A DNA stretch of 64,000 nt from an uncultured Clostridia bacterium (GTDB lineage: Bacteria; Bacillota; Clostridia; Oscillospirales; Acutalibacteraceae). Below are positions 60,039 to 64,000 of the stretch, in pieces. The notes below the pieces were generated by a model. It saw nothing but the letters and a program-made list of their open reading frames with translations. It ran no database searches and had not been told where the DNA came from. The stretch is taken from NCBI GenBank assembly GCA_946555465.1, contig CAMNST010000004.1, positions 124,001 to 188,000 on the forward strand, in the 5' to 3' direction. Numbering within the stretch: position 1 is the stretch's first letter; every line of letters starts with the position of its first letter. The position numbers and the translations under genes are program-made.

Positions 60039-60620
60039 ATGAAAACAAACACAAAAAAAATCGTAGGGCTGGGTGTGCTGACTGCTATCGTGGTAGTATT
60101 GCAGTTTTTTGCCAGCCAAATTAAACTGGGTCCATTTTCAATCACCCTCTGTCTTGCACCGATAGTAGTTGGAGCAGCACTATACGGCAAATGGTCAGGC
60201 GCATGGCTTGGAGCAGTGTTCGGGGTAACCGTTCTGATTTCGGGCGACGCAGCAGCGTTTCTTACCATCAATCCCGCGGGAACAGTTGTTACCGTTTTGC
60301 TCAAAGGATTGCTTGCAGGTCTTGTTACAGGTGTTATTTATGAACTGATTGAAAAGAAAAGCAAAATCGGCGCAGTTATTACGGCAGGTGTTGTTACTCC
60401 TGTTGTTAATACGGGAATATTCCTTGTTGGCTGTCTTCTTTTCTTTATGGATACGATTGAAGGCTGGGCAGCAGCGGCAGGAATGGAATCGGTCGGAACT
60501 TATATGATTACCGGACTTGTAGGTGTTAACTTTGTTGTTGAACTTGCAGTTAATCTTGTTTTGGCAACTGCTATTGAAAGAATTATCCGCGTAGGTCAGA
60601 AAACCATTAAAGCAAAATAA
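60039..60620 (+). CDS. panT: ECF transporter S component, probably for pantothenate
   Basis: A 193-aa six-helix S component of the energy-coupling-factor class (VGLGVLTAIVVVLQFFA, FLTINPAGTVVTVLLKGLLA). S components bind a vitamin and work with a shared T/A module encoded elsewhere. The next gene, coaX, uses pantothenate, so PanT is the best guess. RBS AAAGGA. Other vitamins cannot be excluded. Confidence 0.82.
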   Translation: MKTNTKKIVGLGVLTAIVVVLQFFASQIKLGPFSITLCLAPIVVGAALYGKWSGAWLGAVFGVTVLISGDAAAFLTINPAGTVVTVLLKGLLAGLVTGVIYELIEKKSKIGAVITAGVVTPVVNTGIFLVGCLLFFMDTIEGWAAAAGMESVGTYMITGLVGVNFVVELAVNLVLATAIERIIRVGQKTIKAK

Positions 60621-60696
60621 TGTGACGGCTTGTGTTAAGTAAGAAGTGAAAAAATCTTTGATTTTTAATGTTTTGTTATAAACGGAGGATAAAATT

Positions 60697-61455
60697 ATGA
60701 TACTTGCGGTAGATGTCGGAAATACAAATACGGTGTTAGGTATTCTTGACGGTGAAGAACTTGTTTCATCCGGTCGTCTTGCAACAATAATATATGAAAC
60801 CGAAGATGATTATGCAATGAAACTTCATTCATTTCTTCAGTTGAATAATATAGATAAAATTGACGGTGCAATCATTTCAAGTGTTGTGCCTGCTCTTAAC
60901 AGAACACTTACAAAAGCAATAAAAAAAGTGGCAAAGGTTGACGCCCTTATCGTAGGACCCGGAATAAAAACAGGTCTTAATATAAAAATTGACAACCCGG
61001 CAGAACTTGGTGCTGATTTGGTTGTAGGGGCAGTTGCATCAATTAATAAATACCCATGCCCTCAGGTTATATTTGATTTGGGAACGGCAACTACCGCAAC
61101 GGTAATTGATAAAAATAAAACTTATCTCGGCGGATTGCTTTTATGCGGCGTTAAAACTGCAATCAATGCAATTTCTTCAGGAACGGCACAACTGCCGCAG
61201 GTTGATATAACTGCTCCTGATAAAGTAATTTGCTCAAACACGATTGATTGTATGAGAAGCGGTGCCGTTTACGGCAATGCCGCAATGCTTGACGGGCTTG
61301 TTAAAAGAATAGAAAAAGAGTTAGGCGAAAAGGTAACCGTTGTTGTTACAGGCGGTTTGGGAAAAACAATTTCATCTGAATGTGAAACAGATGTTATTTA
61401 TGATGAAGATTTGCTTATTGACGGTCTTCGTCTGATTTATGAAAAGAACAACTAA
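60697..61455 (+). CDS. coaX: Type III pantothenate kinase
   Basis: A 252-aa CoaX with the ASKHA motifs: DVGNTNTVLGIL (6-17, phosphate 1), ELGADLVVGAVA, IFDLGTATTATVID (phosphate 2), GVKTAINAISSGTAQLP and VVVTGGLGKTI. It makes phosphopantothenate, the first step of CoA synthesis, and is insensitive to CoA feedback. RBS CGGAGG. It follows the ECF gene by 76 nt. Confidence 0.95.
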   Translation: MILAVDVGNTNTVLGILDGEELVSSGRLATIIYETEDDYAMKLHSFLQLNNIDKIDGAIISSVVPALNRTLTKAIKKVAKVDALIVGPGIKTGLNIKIDNPAELGADLVVGAVASINKYPCPQVIFDLGTATTATVIDKNKTYLGGLLLCGVKTAINAISSGTAQLPQVDITAPDKVICSNTIDCMRSGAVYGNAAMLDGLVKRIEKELGEKVTVVVTGGLGKTISSECETDVIYDEDLLIDGLRLIYEKNN

Positions 61456-61483
61456 TCATCTGAGAGAAGAGGACTTATTATTT

Positions 61484-62722
61484 ATGGCAGTTTTTCGTGG
61501 TTTTAAGGCATTCAGGCCGGCGCAGTCAAAACAGGCGCTGATTCCGGCTTTGCCGTATGATGTTATGAGCAGTGATGAAGCAAGGGAAATGGTGAAAAAC
61601 AATCCGCTGTCTTTTCTTCATGTTGATAAGGCAGAAATTGATTTGCCTTTAGGTACTGATATTTATGACGATTCCGTGTATAACAAGGCAAATGAAAATC
61701 TTTTAAATCTTGAAAAAACAGGATCTCTTGTTCAGGATGAAAAGCCTTGTTTTTATATCTACAAACAGGTTATGAACGGCAGAAGTCAGGTGGGAATTGC
61801 CGGCTGTGCTTCTATTGACGATTATATTAATAATGTTATAAAAAAACACGAACATACCCTTGCCAAAAAAGAGCAGGACAGAATTCGCCATGTTGATACC
61901 TGTAATGCAAATACAGGTCCTATATTTCTTACATACAGAAAAAACAATCAGATTAATATGATTTTATCTTTATGGATGAATGAAAATAAGCCTGTTTATA
62001 ATTTTAACTCAAACGGTGTTCTTCAGACTGTATGGGTAATTGATGACGAGAAAACCGTTGAAAATATCAGCAGCCTTTTTAAAGATGTTTCGGCAATGTA
62101 TATAGCCGACGGTCATCACCGCTGTGCATCAGCCGTAAGAGTTGGTCAGATGCGAAGAGACGAAAACGGCGATTACACCGGTGAGGAAGAATTCAACTTT
62201 TTCCTTGCAGTGGCATTTCCTGATGAAGAACTTGAAATTATGGATTATAACCGTGTTGTAAAAGATTTGAACGGTTATACCGAAGAAGAATTTTTAAAAG
62301 CACTTGAAAAAGATTTTATTGTAAGCGAAAAAAGAGAAAAGTATCATCCCAAAAGAAAGCATACATTTGGAATGTTAATCGGAAAACAGTGGTATTCTCT
62401 TGAACTTAAAGATGGTATTGCGGATGAATCAAATCCCGTTGCAAGGCTTGATGTTTCAATTCTTCAGAATTATCTGCTTGATCCTATTCTCGGTATAAAA
62501 AATCCAAAAACAGATGACAGGATTGATTTTATCGGAGGAATAAGAGGGCTTGCAGAACTTGAAAAAAGAGTTTCCGAAGATATGAAAATTGCTTTTGCAA
62601 TGTATCCCACAACGGTAGAGGATTTAATGGATATTGCAGATGCTGATATGATTATGCCACCTAAATCCACATGGTTTGAACCAAAACTTTTATCGGGTTT
62701 ATTTATACATCATCTTTCATAA
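61484..62722 (+). CDS. DUF1015 family protein
   Basis: A 412-aa DUF1015 protein with FRGFKAFRP at the start, PYDVMSSDEAREM, HEHTLAKKEQDRIRHVDTCN and YIADGHHRCASAVRVGQ, the strongly conserved family motif. DUF1015 proteins are often near serine/tRNA-charging or CoA genes and have no proven biochemical role. I start at the ATG at 61484, giving MAVFRG; a longer frame from 61439 lies in coaX. It is co-directional with coaX. Confidence 0.82.
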   Translation: MAVFRGFKAFRPAQSKQALIPALPYDVMSSDEAREMVKNNPLSFLHVDKAEIDLPLGTDIYDDSVYNKANENLLNLEKTGSLVQDEKPCFYIYKQVMNGRSQVGIAGCASIDDYINNVIKKHEHTLAKKEQDRIRHVDTCNANTGPIFLTYRKNNQINMILSLWMNENKPVYNFNSNGVLQTVWVIDDEKTVENISSLFKDVSAMYIADGHHRCASAVRVGQMRRDENGDYTGEEEFNFFLAVAFPDEELEIMDYNRVVKDLNGYTEEEFLKALEKDFIVSEKREKYHPKRKHTFGMLIGKQWYSLELKDGIADESNPVARLDVSILQNYLLDPILGIKNPKTDDRIDFIGGIRGLAELEKRVSEDMKIAFAMYPTTVEDLMDIADADMIMPPKSTWFEPKLLSGLFIHHLS

Positions 62723-62729
62723 AACCATC

Positions 62730-62758
62730 TTGCAATCATTACTTTAGTGTGATAAAAT
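62730..62758 (+). promoter_or_regulatory. Promoter of the M28 peptidase gene
   Basis: TTGCAA (62730-62735) and TAAAAT (62753-62758), spacing 17, 31 nt before the ATG. Confidence 0.65.
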
Positions 62759-62789
62759 AAATCTGTATTATTTTAAAGGAGAGTATACT

Positions 62790-64000
62790 ATGAAAATTGC
62801 CAACGAATATTCCCCTAACATTGATATTCAGAAAAATACGGAATACGCTGTTAAGGGAATTACAAAAATTTGTAAAAAAATCGGTCCGCGTAAGCCGGGT
62901 TCGCCTGAGGAACACCGCGCTCAGCAGTGGATGGAAAAGGATATGAAAAATTACTGTAACAAAACAGAAATTGAATCCTTTACTCTTCACCGTCAGGGCT
63001 TTATGGGATTTATTCCGTTTACGGTTGCCTGCGGCGTGGCATCAGTATTTGTTAACTGGTTTGCTTCACCGATTGCGGCTCTTGTTCTTTGTGTTCTCGC
63101 ATTTATTCCGCTTTTATTCGAATTTTTAATGTATAAGCAGTTTGACGATTTCCTTTTCCCGAAACAGACTTCGCACAATATGATTGCAACAAGAAGTCCT
63201 AAGGGCGAAGTTAAGCAGAGAATTGTTCTGGTAGGTCACTCTGACAGCCAGTTTGAATGGACTCTTAACTATCTTATGGGCGGTCTTCAGGCCAAACTTT
63301 TTGTTGAAATTCCTGCAGTTGTAGGGCTTATTGTTCAGACTGTTTTTGCTGTTATCTGCCTCATTGTCGGCAAAGGCACAACTGCTGCTGTTGATATTGA
63401 AAAGGCAAGATGGTTTTTTATTCTTTTCTTTATTGTTTCCTGCGTTTTCATTCCGTTTGAACTTGCATTTCTTTTCTTCCAGAGTTGGACCAAATCTGTT
63501 CCGGGTGCATCAGACAACCTTTCAGGATGTTATGCCGGTATGGCAACAATCAAGGCTCTTGATGAGGCAGGAATTGAATTTGAAAACACAGAAGTTGTTA
63601 TGATTTGTTCAGGTTCTGAAGAAGCAGGACTTCGCGGTGCAAAGGCTTATGCAAAAGCACACGAAGATGAACTTAAAGAAATTCCTACAGCAGTTATTGC
63701 TATTGATACTTTCCGTGATTTAGAGGATATGGCGGTTTATGACCGTGACCTTTCAGGTACAGTTCAGCATGACTGGGGTGTAAAACACCTTGTTAAAAAT
63801 GCTGCTGCAAACTGCGGATTTGACCTTAAATTTGAGTCAATCTATATCGGCGGAAGCGATGCGGCTGCATTTACACAGCGTGGAATTAAAGCAACCGGTT
63901 TTGCTGCAATGAATCCTGATCCTCCTCGTTATTATCATACACGTCTTGATACCCCTGAAAATCTCAGACCTGAGGCAATTTCAGCAGGTATTGAAATTCT
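62790..64000 (+). CDS. Membrane-anchored M28-family metallopeptidase, 3' truncated
   Basis: An open frame from ATG 62790 (AAAGGAGAG upstream) to the window end, at least 403 aa. It has an N-terminal soluble region, membrane helices (about 70-108 and 170-235) and a peptidase domain with M28 metal ligands: GHSDS, GASDNLSGC (Asp, Asn), SGSEEAGLRG (Glu-Glu), and the final HTRLDTPENL (His). M28 enzymes are zinc aminopeptidases. The active-site order is complete. The end lies outside the window. Confidence 0.85.
   Translation, partial: MKIANEYSPNIDIQKNTEYAVKGITKICKKIGPRKPGSPEEHRAQQWMEKDMKNYCNKTEIESFTLHRQGFMGFIPFTVACGVASVFVNWFASPIAALVLCVLAFIPLLFEFLMYKQFDDFLFPKQTSHNMIATRSPKGEVKQRIVLVGHSDSQFEWTLNYLMGGLQAKLFVEIPAVVGLIVQTVFAVICLIVGKGTTAAVDIEKARWFFILFFIVSCVFIPFELAFLFFQSWTKSVPGASDNLSGCYAGMATIKALDEAGIEFENTEVVMICSGSEEAGLRGAKAYAKAHEDELKEIPTAVIAIDTFRDLEDMAVYDRDLSGTVQHDWGVKHLVKNAAANCGFDLKFESIYIGGSDAAAFTQRGIKATGFAAMNPDPPRYYHTRLDTPENLRPEAISAGIEI

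Noticed and set aside
1-64000. CRISPR array, rRNA genes, complete insertion sequence
   Set aside because: No regularly spaced direct repeats, rRNA sequence or transposase gene was seen on reading.

Overview
The window is low-G+C bacterial DNA with dense operons, strong AGGAGG-type ribosome binding sites and Firmicutes-type promoters. The gene set (rnfCDGEAB, yloU-fakA-recG, YhaM, YmdB, type III pantothenate kinase, a SpoIIQ-like M23 protein) points to an anaerobic member of the Clostridia. No gene here fixes the genus.

Left part (1-20.4 kb) is mostly accessory. A 5'-truncated gene, a DUF4160 gene, a SIMPL gene and a RelB/RelE toxin-antitoxin pair end at a 3' fragment of a tRNA-Thr gene (about 4184-4233), which looks like the far attachment site of an integrated island. 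Then come a two-component system with an FtsX-type ABC exporter (4.3-9.0 kb), a thiol/sulfane-sulfur locus (TlpA, CcdA, rhodanese, CoA-disulfide reductase-rhodanese fusion, a Crp/Fnr regulator and thioredoxin; 9.7-14.2 kb), and a phosphodiesterase with an organophosphate-type MFS carrier (14.6-16.7 kb). At 16.7-20.2 kb is the most interesting locus: a P-loop/deoxycytidylate-deaminase protein resembling the AvcD/DcdV anti-phage family, overlapping a gene for a dCTP-deaminase-fold protein that lacks the catalytic Glu and ends in a coiled coil and membrane segments. I propose it as a two-gene nucleotide-based defence system.

Middle part (20.4-49.5 kb) is mostly housekeeping. It holds a surface PIG-L deacetylase, a TPP-riboswitch-controlled thiamine-precursor ABC transporter, PrmA, YhaM, a pseudokinase with PASTA domains, RecG/FakA/Asp23, a peptide-type binding protein, YmdB, a LOG-family protein and the Rnf ion pump. 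The pump's RnfG has two FMN-binding domains, and a lipoprotein of two homologous halves follows the operon. At 44.8-45.4 kb, two inverted copies of the same 39-nt terminator bracket a small cassette containing a helical 91-aa protein and a strongly structured, promoter- and terminator-equipped RNA of about 180 nt.

Right part. At 49.7-59.8 kb lies a compact PBSX/Mu-like contractile-phage cluster. It has terminase, portal, protease, capsid, connectors, baseplate and fibre in canonical order, but no tail sheath, tail tube, tape measure, integrase, repressor or lysis genes. The missing tail block is replaced by a 29-codon ORF. The window ends with a pantothenate/CoA operon (ECF S component, CoaX), a DUF1015 gene and a membrane-anchored M28 peptidase cut by the window edge.
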